From NCBI GenBank assembly GCA_023229135.1, contig JALNZT010000010.1:50718-114717 (forward strand): 64,000 nucleotides of DNA, read 5' to 3'. Positions 55,582 through 63,392 of this stretch are shown one piece after another. Position 1 is the first letter of the stretch. The number at the start of each line of letters is the position of its first letter. The notes beneath the pieces were generated by a model. The model was given only the letters and a program-made list of their open reading frames with translations, made no database searches and was not told where the DNA came from. The DNA is from Bacteroidales bacterium. GTDB taxonomy: Bacteria; Bacteroidota; Bacteroidia; Bacteroidales; F082. Both the position numbers and the translations under genes were made by a program.

Positions 55582-56529
55582 ATGAAACCAATAATACCAC
55601 CTGTCCCCGTTGAAACCATTTATTCTGAACTTACTCAGGATAGGTTTTTCAGAAAAACAAACAATGGAAACAACGAAATTTATATTATTTCCGACCAGGA
55701 CTCGCCCAATGTGATGCAGGAAATTGGCCGCTTGCGCGAAATCACTTTTAGAGATTCCGGCGGAGGAACAGGCAAACCCATCGACATCGACGATTTTGAC
55801 CAAGGACCTTATAGCTTTAAACAATTGATAGTGTGGAATCCTGAAGACAAGGCCATTATGGGTGGTTATCGTTTTGTTGACTGTAAAAATTTACCCATTG
55901 ACGCGCATGGTAAAGTGCAAACACCGGCCGCCAAACTTTTTCACTATTCTGATCAGTTTATCAAAGAGTTTATTCCTAAAACGATTGAACTGGGACGGTC
56001 GTTTGTACAGCCTTTTTATCAACCCATGAACAATATCCGCAAGGGTATTTTTGCCTTAGACAATTTATGGGACGGCTTGGGATCGCTCATACAAGAATAT
56101 CCTCATTCCAAATATTTCTTTGGGAAAGTTACCATGTATCCTCATTACGATAAATTTGCCCGCGACCTGATACTGTACTTCTTAAACCGCTTTTTCCCTG
56201 ATCCGGACAAACTTGTTTATCCCTATAATCCAATGCCTTACCATCACAGTCTATCCGAATTAGAAAAGGTATTTACCGGAAAAAATTACGAAGAAAACTA
56301 TAAAATTCTGGTTCAAAAGGTACGTGAACGCAAACACAATATACCTCCTTTGGTGAATGCTTATATGAATCTTTCTTCAACCATGCGCACCTTTGGCACA
56401 GCATTAAACACTTCCTTTGGTGAGGTAGAGGAAACAGGAATCATCCTTACAATCGATGATATTTACGGCATCAAAAAAGACCGTCACCTACATTTTGAAA
56501 AAGGAGAAAAACCCGTGCACCTCTCATGA
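55582..56529 (+). CDS. glsB: GNAT-type N-acyltransferase, probable glycine-lipid GlsB
   Basis: A 315-residue OlsB/GlsB-like N-acyltransferase. Visible features are the acyl-carrier-binding N-terminal block (MQEIGRLREITFRDSGGGTG), DDFDQGPYSFKQLIVWNPED, the GNAT core IMGGYRFVDCKN, and ELGRSFVQPFY followed by LDNLWDGLGSLI. The family moves a 3-hydroxyacyl group onto the amino group of glycine or ornithine. With the adjoining GlsA-like enzyme it should build glycine lipids of the cell envelope. Its stop overlaps engB by 4 nt, so engB is in the same operon. Confidence 0.75.
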   Translation: MKPIIPPVPVETIYSELTQDRFFRKTNNGNNEIYIISDQDSPNVMQEIGRLREITFRDSGGGTGKPIDIDDFDQGPYSFKQLIVWNPEDKAIMGGYRFVDCKNLPIDAHGKVQTPAAKLFHYSDQFIKEFIPKTIELGRSFVQPFYQPMNNIRKGIFALDNLWDGLGSLIQEYPHSKYFFGKVTMYPHYDKFARDLILYFLNRFFPDPDKLVYPYNPMPYHHSLSELEKVFTGKNYEENYKILVQKVRERKHNIPPLVNAYMNLSSTMRTFGTALNTSFGEVEETGIILTIDDIYGIKKDRHLHFEKGEKPVHLS

Positions 56530-57152
56530 TAATCTCTGAAGCTAATTTTATACAAAGCAATACGGAAGTTGATAAACTACCGCCAGATAATCTGCCCGAA
56601 TACGCCTTTATCGGAAGGTCGAACGTTGGAAAGTCCTCGCTGATAAATATGTTGACCGGCAAGAAAAAGCTGGCCAAAATCTCGTCAAAACCAGGCAAAA
56701 CCATCACCATCAATCATTTTTTAATCAACGAAAGCTGGTATCTGGTTGACTTGCCCGGCTATGGTTTCGCAAAACGATCGCGCACCGAACGCGAAAAATG
56801 GGTGGAAATGCTCAAGGAATATTTGCAAAAACGCAGCAACCTGGTTTATCTTTTCGTACTTATCGACAGTCGAATTCCTCCTCAAAAGATTGATCTTGAA
56901 TTTATTAATGACTTAGGCCAACAAGGAATCCCTTTTGTGCTGATTTTCACAAAAACAGACAAATTGAGCAAGGGAATGGCTTCTAAACAGATAACAATCT
57001 TCAAGAATGAGTTGTTGAAAAACTGGGAAGCACTGCCAATAACAATTTCCACCTCCTCAGAAACCGGGCTTGGCCGCGATGAGGTGTTGGATATTATTGA
57101 CAGTGAAAACAGTAGTTTTACTCAAGAAGAAACAACTTCTACAAGTAAATGA
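56526..57152 (+). CDS. engB: Ribosome biogenesis GTPase YihA/YsxC/EngB
   Basis: Small TRAFAC GTPase required for 50S subunit maturation. The G-motifs are G1 GRSNVGKSSLIN (about 32-43), G2 region KPGKTITINHF, G3 DLPGYGFAK and G4 TKTDKL. The 208-residue length is usual. The start overlaps the glsB-like stop (ATGA). Its last 31 bases overlap the 3' end of the convergent biotin carrier gene, giving a C-terminal tail (SSFTQEETTSTSK) that is poorly conserved in the family. Confidence 0.95.
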   Translation: MIISEANFIQSNTEVDKLPPDNLPEYAFIGRSNVGKSSLINMLTGKKKLAKISSKPGKTITINHFLINESWYLVDLPGYGFAKRSRTEREKWVEMLKEYLQKRSNLVYLFVLIDSRIPPQKIDLEFINDLGQQGIPFVLIFTKTDKLSKGMASKQITIFKNELLKNWEALPITISTSSETGLGRDEVLDIIDSENSSFTQEETTSTSK

Positions 57153-57463
57153 TTTTTTGAAACCCGCTGACCGGGCTCTACCAACAGCTGTTTTACTTCA
57201 CCTGCAAAAGGAGCACGGATTTCGTTAAGCATCTTCATGGCTTCCAAAACCACAAGTGGATCACCTTCTTCCACGCGTTGACCTTGAGTAACAAACACCT
57301 CTGTAATGGTTCCCGGTATGAACGCTGTCATATTACCGAGAACTTTTTCACTAAAGGGCTTTTTGTTGATGTATTTTTTCGTTAATGTTGTTTTGTACTT
57401 AACATTATCGATTATAAGCGTCTCATATTTCGGTTTTTGTTCTGCCGGATTTTCCTTTTTCAT
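57122..57463 (-). CDS. Biotin carboxyl carrier subunit
   Basis: A 113-residue biotinyl-lipoyl domain protein. Biotin attaches to the Lys of EAMKMLNEI, with the barrel running from about residue 40 to 112 (LGNMTAFIPGTITEVFVTQG, then VEPGQRVSKNHLLVEV). The N-terminal 35 residues are a linker. It accepts carboxylate from a biotin carboxylase and hands it to the carboxyltransferase encoded 79 nt upstream on the same strand. Neither a biotin carboxylase nor a membrane decarboxylase subunit gene is present in the window. The 3' end overlaps the convergent engB gene by 31 bp. Confidence 0.9.
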   Translation of the reverse strand: MKKENPAEQKPKYETLIIDNVKYKTTLTKKYINKKPFSEKVLGNMTAFIPGTITEVFVTQGQRVEEGDPLVVLEAMKMLNEIRAPFAGEVKQLLVEPGQRVSKNHLLVEVVSS

Positions 57464-57541
57464 AAGCTAAAAATAGATTTAAAAAGCTGTGTAAACTTAA
57501 AATTTTTGATAAAAGCTTAAAATGAATCGTATAGCCCTTAA

Positions 57542-59089
57542 TTAAAATGGTGGAACTCCATGTTTTTTCATAGGAACTTCTACGATTTTATCTTTGGAAA
57601 TATCCAGCGAGTGCATCAACATGCGGCGCGTTTCGGCGGGCTCAATAACGGCATCAATATAGCCATAAGCCGCAGCAACATAAGGATTAGCAAATTTCTT
57701 TTTATATTCTTCTACCTTCAGTTTCCGCATTTCGTCCGGATTTTCGGCAGATTGAATTTCTTTTCTGAAGATGATATTTGCAGCACCTTCAGGGCCCATA
57801 ACGGCGATTTCGGCAGTAGGCCAGGCAAACACAAAATCAGCACGCAGGTGATGTGAGCACATGGCAATATATCCGCCACCATATGCCTTGCGCATAATGA
57901 CGGTGATTTTTGGGACGGTAGCTTCCGAATAGGCGTAAAGCACTTTTGCGCCGTGGCGGATAACACCGGCATGCTCCTGATCAACGCCGGGCAGATAGCC
58001 GGGAAGGTCAACCAAAGTAACAAGCGGCACATTGAAAGCGTTGCAATAACGGATAAAACGGGCGGCTTTATCAGACGAATCCACGTCGAGCACACCCGCT
58101 AAAACATTTGGCTGATTGGCCACAAAGCCAACTGTATCGCCATTTACGCGTGCGAAACCAATAACGATATTAGCAGCAAAAAGCTCCTGTACTTCCAAAA
58201 ACTCTGAATCGTCAGTCAAAGCTTTTATCACATCGCGCACATCATAAGGAAGCCTGGGATCGGTAGGTAAAATGGTATCGATTTTATAACTTCTGGTTTT
58301 TGGTGCTTTTTTAGGAAACTTCTCAGCTTTTTTCATATTATTCCATGGAATAAAACTCATCAGCTGTTTGATTTGGCTAAAGCATTCTTCTTCACTTTCA
58401 GCAAAAAAATGAGCATTACCAGTAATTTCGGAATGAACGCGAGCACCGCCAAGCTCTTCCATAGAGATTTCTTCGCCGAGTACGGTTTTAATTACTTCGG
58501 GACCGGTAATAAACATCTTGGAGATATTTTCGACCACGAACACGAAGTCGGTGAGTGCCGGCGAATAAACCGCTCCACCGGCGCAAGGCCCCAGAATAAC
58601 AGAGATTTGAGGGATAACACCTGAAGATTGGGTGTTGCGATAAAATATCTCGCCATAACCGGCCAGCGAGTTAACACCTTCCTGAATACGCGCGCCACCG
58701 GAGTCGTTGATGCCGATAATCGGCACCTTCAGTTTCATGGCATGATCCATGATTTTGGTGATTTTTTTGGCGTGCATCCAACCCAGCGAGCCACCTGCAA
58801 CGGTAAAGTCCTGTGCATAAATACAAACAGGATGGCCACTCAGGGTACCCGTTCCGGTGATTACCCCATCGCCGGGAAGGTATTTTTTATCCATATCAAA
58901 ATCTTTCGCGGCATGTTCTACAAAGAGGTCATACTCGTGAAAAGATTTAGGATCAAGCAAGGCGATAATACGTTCGCGGGCAGTAAGCTTTCCAATAGCT
59001 TTTTGCTTTTCGATTGCTTTGTCACCACCGCCCATTAATGCGTCGCGCATACGGCGTTGAAGTTCCGAGGTTTTCTGTTTAATACCCAT
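57542..59089 (-). CDS. Acyl-CoA carboxyltransferase (methylmalonyl-CoA decarboxylase alpha / propionyl-CoA carboxylase beta type)
   Basis: A 515-residue carboxyltransferase of the crotonase superfamily with two tandem domains. The N-terminal domain carries IYAQDFTVAGGSLGWMHAKK and GINDSGGARIQEGVNSLAGY (acyl-CoA oxyanion region), the C-terminal domain VDLPGYLPGVDQEHAGVIRHG and ITVIMRKAYGGGYIAM (biotin side). It matches PccB/MmdA. Bacteroidetes use such enzymes in the methylmalonyl-CoA/propionate route, as a sodium-pumping decarboxylase or a carboxylase. With only a biotin carrier as companion, the direction cannot be fixed. Start context is ordinary, and the two genes likely form one operon. 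Confidence 0.92.
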   Translation of the reverse strand: MGIKQKTSELQRRMRDALMGGGDKAIEKQKAIGKLTARERIIALLDPKSFHEYDLFVEHAAKDFDMDKKYLPGDGVITGTGTLSGHPVCIYAQDFTVAGGSLGWMHAKKITKIMDHAMKLKVPIIGINDSGGARIQEGVNSLAGYGEIFYRNTQSSGVIPQISVILGPCAGGAVYSPALTDFVFVVENISKMFITGPEVIKTVLGEEISMEELGGARVHSEITGNAHFFAESEEECFSQIKQLMSFIPWNNMKKAEKFPKKAPKTRSYKIDTILPTDPRLPYDVRDVIKALTDDSEFLEVQELFAANIVIGFARVNGDTVGFVANQPNVLAGVLDVDSSDKAARFIRYCNAFNVPLVTLVDLPGYLPGVDQEHAGVIRHGAKVLYAYSEATVPKITVIMRKAYGGGYIAMCSHHLRADFVFAWPTAEIAVMGPEGAANIIFRKEIQSAENPDEMRKLKVEEYKKKFANPYVAAAYGYIDAVIEPAETRRMLMHSLDISKDKIVEVPMKKHGVPPF

Positions 59090-59427
59090 AGTAGGTCATT
59101 TTTGGTTCAGTAATCCTGTGTTTATAAAATTGATTATTCAATCAATATGGCTCACAAATTAAAACATATCACGATAGGACAGCCACCGCCTAATCATGCA
59201 AAAATAAGACAAATATAAAAAATAATACGCTTTGATTTGAAGTATTACGTGAAGCAGCTGATATAAAATCAGGTTTTTGACGTGTTGTTCAAGCCTTTAA
59301 ATACAAAATCTGACTGCTGATTTATTTAGCTGACTAAAATAACAAACGTTTTCGGTAATCACTAAAAAAACCGGCTTACTGATAAACCGGCTTTTTTTCA
59401 CTTATAAAATCGAAAAATTCTCTGGGA
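59090..59427. other. Intergenic region with promoter element and terminator
   Basis: No gene. On the minus strand TATTTTTG (59199-59206) fits the -7 consensus for the carboxyltransferase gene, about 110 nt upstream of its ATG; no TTTG stands at the usual -33 distance. The terminator of the upstream secreted-protein gene lies at 59364-59398. Confidence 0.5.
59364..59398 (-). terminator. Terminator of the duplicated-domain secreted protein gene
   Basis: On the minus strand, AAAAGCCGGTTT and AAGCCGGTTTTTT pair around a 6-nt loop with two G-U wobbles. On the plus strand the same positions would be A-C mismatches, so the orientation is clear. Confidence 0.75.
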
Positions 59428-60579
59428 TTAGCGACGTATGATTAATTTTTTCGTTACAGCGTTTTGCTGATTGAGCCTAAGGCTGTAAAAATAAACACCC
59501 TCAGGCAAATCAGAAACATTGATTTGAAGTTTACCGGCAAAATCGTTAATGGGCTGTGAAACAACCTTCTGACCCAACAAGTTAAACAAAGTAACTTCGG
59601 CTGATTTTACCTCTACAGGCAAATTATAGTCGAAAGATACCACTTGGCTGGCGGGATTAGGGTAAACATCGCTAATCACTGATTTTGCCAAAATGTCATT
59701 TACAGAAGTTGGGCTACCTACGAAATGAGCAATAAAGAAAATATTATCTTCAGGGTCATTTTCATTAAAGAAAGTATACTTCACAGTGGTAGTTCCGGCT
59801 TGACCTTGTGGCATATAGTGTCCAGCAAAGATTTCCTCTGAAGTCATTTCACCGGCAGTTAGAACATAGGCATCGGGTGATTCAAAAATATCATTACCGA
59901 AACAAGTGACCCAGCATAAGTAATTCATGGTGCCGTCAACCACGTCCACGTCTTCGCGGCGGGCTTTAACAGGTATATCGCGGTCTGAATTATTTTTGAC
60001 GAGCATATACACTAAGAATTCTTCAAACTGATCATTCGTAATCTCACCATTAACATAAATGCTCTGACCATTTTCAATTTCAGCACCATCGAGATGCATG
60101 CTGAGTGACTGCGAAGTTGCACGAATAATGAAGTGGGCGATAAAGAAAATATTGTCGTCAGGATTGTTCTCATTAAAGAAGGTGTATTTGACGGTAGAAG
60201 TTCCGGCCTTACCTTGCGGCGCATAATGTCCGGCAAAGATTTGATCCGAGGTTGTTTCACCGGCAGCCAGATTATAGGCATCAGGTGATTCAACAACATC
60301 ATTGGCAAAACATGAAACCCAGCAAAGGTAATTCATAGAGCCTTCAACCACATCCATATTATCGCGACGGGCTTTTACGGGAATATCACGATCTGTATTA
60401 TTTTTGACAAGCATGTGTGCCAAAAATTCTTCAAATTGATCTCCTGACAGTTCACCATTAATATAAATATCTTGGCCGTTTTCAATCTGAACACCATCAA
60501 GATGCATGCTAAGTGATTGTGCAGAAGCATAATAGCCTGTGCCAATTAACAAAGTTAAAAGAAGTACTAATTTTTTCAT
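59428..60579 (-). CDS. T9SS-secreted protein with a tandemly duplicated domain
   Basis: A 383-residue exported protein. ATG 60579 opens a signal peptide (MKKLVLLLTLLIGTGYYASA); the longer frame from 60627 has none. Two nearly identical 136-residue modules follow with a period of exactly 408 bp: SMHLDGVQIENG and SMHLDGAEIENG begin them, and both contain NYLCWV(S/T)CF and STVKYTFFNEN or its variant. Each module has a Cys pair in WVxCF. The C-terminal 85 residues are a T9SS type A domain (VYPNPASQ to KKLIIRR). The module is not one I can name; it is likely a small beta-sandwich. Recent internal duplication is evident. Confidence 0.8.
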   Translation of the reverse strand: MKKLVLLLTLLIGTGYYASAQSLSMHLDGVQIENGQDIYINGELSGDQFEEFLAHMLVKNNTDRDIPVKARRDNMDVVEGSMNYLCWVSCFANDVVESPDAYNLAAGETTSDQIFAGHYAPQGKAGTSTVKYTFFNENNPDDNIFFIAHFIIRATSQSLSMHLDGAEIENGQSIYVNGEITNDQFEEFLVYMLVKNNSDRDIPVKARREDVDVVDGTMNYLCWVTCFGNDIFESPDAYVLTAGEMTSEEIFAGHYMPQGQAGTTTVKYTFFNENDPEDNIFFIAHFVGSPTSVNDILAKSVISDVYPNPASQVVSFDYNLPVEVKSAEVTLFNLLGQKVVSQPINDFAGKLQINVSDLPEGVYFYSLRLNQQNAVTKKLIIRR

Positions 60580-60751
60580 GGGATTTTGTATTAATGATAA
60601 GCTTAATTTGTTACAAAGATCGTGCAATTTTTTTTACTGTGTAGATTAAGGTAAACTTTAGCAATTAATTCTGATGCCTTAATCGTTTAAAGACAACCTA
60701 AAGAGCGAAAGTGTTGTCTGTTTAGTAGTATATTTGCAATAATAAAATTTT

Positions 60752-60759
60752 TAGCTTTG
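60752..60759 (+). promoter_or_regulatory. Putative -7 element of the Omp28-like gene
   Basis: TAGCTTTG matches TAnnTTTG 32 nt before the ATG at 60791. A second match, TATATTTG at 60729-60736, lies upstream. Neither has a clear -33 TTTG at 19-21 nt, so which one is used is open. Confidence 0.4.
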
Positions 60760-60790
60760 CAATACCTGAATACCTAAATTTAATAAACCC

Positions 60791-62473
60791 ATGAAAAAGA
60801 TTTACACCTTAACTATTTTACTGGCTTTGATGCCAGTGCTTTTATCCGCTCAAGTGAGCAGAATGCTGTTGGCCGAAGGCTTTACAAGCTCGACCTGCGG
60901 CCCCTGCGCAGCTCAAAACCCTGCTTTTGATGTCTTACTTCACAACAATGAAGACATCATAACCTCCATTAAGTACCACATGAACTGGCCCGGAGCCGGT
61001 AACGACCCCATGTATCACCATAACCCCGGCGACAATAGCGCAAGAAAAAATTATTACAGCATCAACTCCGTACCCCATGTGTATTTAAGTGGCAATTATT
61101 TTCATGGTACGCCCTCACAAATTAGCCAAGCCATGCTGAATAATTATTCCGCCAACACTTCTCCACTCGAAATTCAGCTGCAACACCGCCTGAGTGATGA
61201 TCAGGATAGTGTGTATGTTACCATGCTTATACGGGCCGACCAGGCTGTTAGTGGCAATTTGGTAGCGCATATAGCGGTTATTGAGAAAGAAATAAACTTC
61301 ACATCGCCTCCCGGTTCTAATGGCGAAAAAGTTTTTCGTAACGTAATGAAAGCCCTTATCCCTTCCAAAGCTGGCACCTCACTTCCAGATTTTGAAAAGG
61401 ATGATTATTTCTTTGTTGAAACAGCCTGGGAACTACAAAACGTTTACGAGATAGATCAAATTGCAGCCGTTGGTTTTGTACAGGACAACAACAGCAAACA
61501 CGTGCATCAGGCAGCCAACAGCAGCACAGAGCAGATTGTGCCTATTTATGCCAATGATGCTGCCGTTAAAACCATTTCAAACGCCACTTCATCTAACTGC
61601 AGCAGCACCATGGAACCTCAAGCCACAATCACGAATTACGGTTCGGATATGCTGACCAATGCAACAATTGAATTCCATATAAATGGTACTTTAGTACACA
61701 CAACAGATTGGAGTGGAAACCTCAGCTTTTTGGAAACTGCAACTGTTGATGCAGGCGAGATTACATTTGATTTGCAGGCTGAAAATGAATTGGATATCGT
61801 GATAAGCCAGACTAATGGCCAGGTTGATGATTATCCAAAAAATAATGCGGAGACTTTTGACTTCGTAGAATCAATTAATGTAAATGGTGTTGATTTATTC
61901 CTTTTCATATTGTTGGACAAGTCTCCTGAAGAAACAACTTGGGAATTATTTAATACCAATGGTGAAGTTATTCAATCAGGTGGCCCTTACAGCACACCGA
62001 GTACTACACTGACCATCCCACTGGAAGTTAGCGATCTGGGATGTTACGAATTTGTGATTCATGATGCCGGTGGAAACGGAATATGCTGCAACAATGGAAC
62101 AGGATATTACGCCGTTATTGGCGAAGGTAATGATCCTTTATTCACCGGTCAGGCATTTGGTTCTCTGGAACGTAATCAGTTTGCTTACGGCTATGTTGGT
62201 CAGCAGGAGATTGAAAACGAAAGCACAGCCCAACTGTATCCTAATCCTGTTGGAGCGCAGCGTGCCTTAAACCTTGAACTAAGCAAATCAGCCGATGTAT
62301 CGGTAAGCATTTACGACATCAGCGGTAAGCAACTTGCTCAGCGCGACTTTGGTATGCTGCAAGCCGGAACACACAGGCTGAATGACATGATTAACAAGCT
62401 CCCCAAAGGATTGTATATTGCAAAAATGCAAATTGACGGACAGCTTAAAAACCAGAAACTTACTATCGAATAA
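60791..62473 (+). CDS. T9SS-secreted Omp28-like thioredoxin-fold protein
   Basis: A 560-residue exported protein. It has a signal peptide (MKKIYTLTILLALMPVLLSA) and an Omp28-like domain at about 24-260 whose N-terminus is thioredoxin-like with a CGPC motif (Cys36, Cys39) in GFTSSTCGPCAAQN. A beta-sandwich follows (ATITNYGSDMLTNATIEFHI), then a segment with FVIHDAGGNGICCNNGTGYY, and a T9SS type A domain (LYPNPVGAQ to KLTIE). The CGPC pair could be redox-active at the cell surface. Omp28 relatives occur on Porphyromonas and other Bacteroidetes surfaces without a defined role. The gene has its own terminator. Confidence 0.8.
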   Translation: MKKIYTLTILLALMPVLLSAQVSRMLLAEGFTSSTCGPCAAQNPAFDVLLHNNEDIITSIKYHMNWPGAGNDPMYHHNPGDNSARKNYYSINSVPHVYLSGNYFHGTPSQISQAMLNNYSANTSPLEIQLQHRLSDDQDSVYVTMLIRADQAVSGNLVAHIAVIEKEINFTSPPGSNGEKVFRNVMKALIPSKAGTSLPDFEKDDYFFVETAWELQNVYEIDQIAAVGFVQDNNSKHVHQAANSSTEQIVPIYANDAAVKTISNATSSNCSSTMEPQATITNYGSDMLTNATIEFHINGTLVHTTDWSGNLSFLETATVDAGEITFDLQAENELDIVISQTNGQVDDYPKNNAETFDFVESINVNGVDLFLFILLDKSPEETTWELFNTNGEVIQSGGPYSTPSTTLTIPLEVSDLGCYEFVIHDAGGNGICCNNGTGYYAVIGEGNDPLFTGQAFGSLERNQFAYGYVGQQEIENESTAQLYPNPVGAQRALNLELSKSADVSVSIYDISGKQLAQRDFGMLQAGTHRLNDMINKLPKGLYIAKMQIDGQLKNQKLTIE

Positions 62474-62491
62474 GTTTTCTAAATAAATATT

Positions 62492-62530
62492 AAAAAGGGC
62501 TGCCTGAATGGATTCGGGCAGCCTTTTTTT
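62492..62530 (+). terminator. Terminator after the Omp28-like gene
   Basis: GGCTGCCTGAAT (62498-62509) pairs with ATTCGGGCAGCC (62512-62523) with one G-U pair, followed by seven T. Confidence 0.9.
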
Positions 62531-62589
62531 GTGTGGTGACATTTATATCGGCCTCTATTCCAGTTTTTAAAAAGGGCTATTTTGGATAT

Positions 62590-62928
62590 AAAAAGATTAA
62601 GAAGATACGCGAGTTACGCAACTACACCCAGAAGTAAATGGCAGAGTGCCTGGGCATCTCGCAGGTAAGCTATAGCCGCATCGAAAACGGACAAACTAAA
62701 TTTGATATACAGCGTATGCAGCAGATTGCCGTTGTGCTTGAGGTGGATCATGTTTTCTTAATGAACTTTAATGACAATATGGTTTTTTACAACAATAGTG
62801 AATATAACCATGGTGGAAACATCGTTAACCACTATCATACTTTAGCCGAAACCGAACGTACCACCCTGCTTAGCCGCATACAGCAGTTGGAGAAGTTGGT
62901 TGAAGAGCTTGTACAACAGAAAAAATAA
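62590..62928 (+). pseudogene. XRE-family regulator interrupted by an in-frame stop
   Basis: Helix-turn-helix protein whose reading frame is cut by a TAA at 62635-62637. Upstream of the stop the same frame reads KKIKKIRELRNYTQK, the expected first helix of an XRE domain, and an ATG directly after it resumes with MAECLGISQVSYSRIENGQT. Family members usually have a tyrosine or similar codon at this point, so a change such as TAT to TAA would explain it. The downstream 96 codons encode the rest of the HTH plus a C-terminal coiled coil (LLSRIQQLEKLVEELVQQ). No ATG precedes the first helix; GTG at 62536 is possible. Reinitiation at 62638 would yield a protein lacking helix 1 and probably unable to bind DNA normally. 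Confidence 0.75.
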
Positions 62929-62981
62929 TGAGGTTGAAACTAGAAAGTCAAATATTTCAACCTCATCAAAACACATTTATA

Positions 62982-63392
62982 TTACCTGCAATCTTTTCTC
63001 TGTTTTTTCTTGCCAACGTTGCTTAATTCAAACCTTATGGGAAGTGTATATAGAACTTTTACAGGGTCACCATTTTGATATGCTGGTTTATTGAAATTTA
63101 TCGTTTTAGCAATTCTTAATGCTTCTTCATTAAGCTCCTTAATCCCATTTGCGACTTTGTGATCATAAGTAAACCCTAAAGTATCTACCCAAAAAGTAAC
63201 ATAAACTACTCCTTTTATTGAGTCAGTAATTGCTTTTTCAGGATAAGAAATGCTTTGTTTAACGAACTCATCAATCCTTCCATTAAATTGAGGCCAAGAT
63301 TGAATAGCATTGACAATTTCAATCTCTTTGATTGTGTCTTGAGCATAACAAAAGTTTGTAATTAACACAAATACAAATATTAATCTTACCAT
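62982..63392 (-). CDS. Small secreted TonB C-terminal-domain protein
   Basis: A 136-residue exported protein: short signal peptide (MVRLIFVFVLITNFCYAQ) and a TonB C-terminal-like domain (about 50-125: ISYPEKAITDSIKGVVYVTF, then LNEEALRIAKTI and PVKVLYTLPIRFEL). It lacks the membrane helix and Pro-rich spacer of a true energy transducer. Its start overlaps the stop of the RHS-like gene by 7 nt, so the pair is translationally coupled. A gene directly behind a polymorphic-toxin tail is normally an immunity gene; this protein does not look like a known immunity family, but the position is suggestive. Confidence 0.7.
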   Translation of the reverse strand: MVRLIFVFVLITNFCYAQDTIKEIEIVNAIQSWPQFNGRIDEFVKQSISYPEKAITDSIKGVVYVTFWVDTLGFTYDHKVANGIKELNEEALRIAKTINFNKPAYQNGDPVKVLYTLPIRFELSNVGKKKQRKDCR

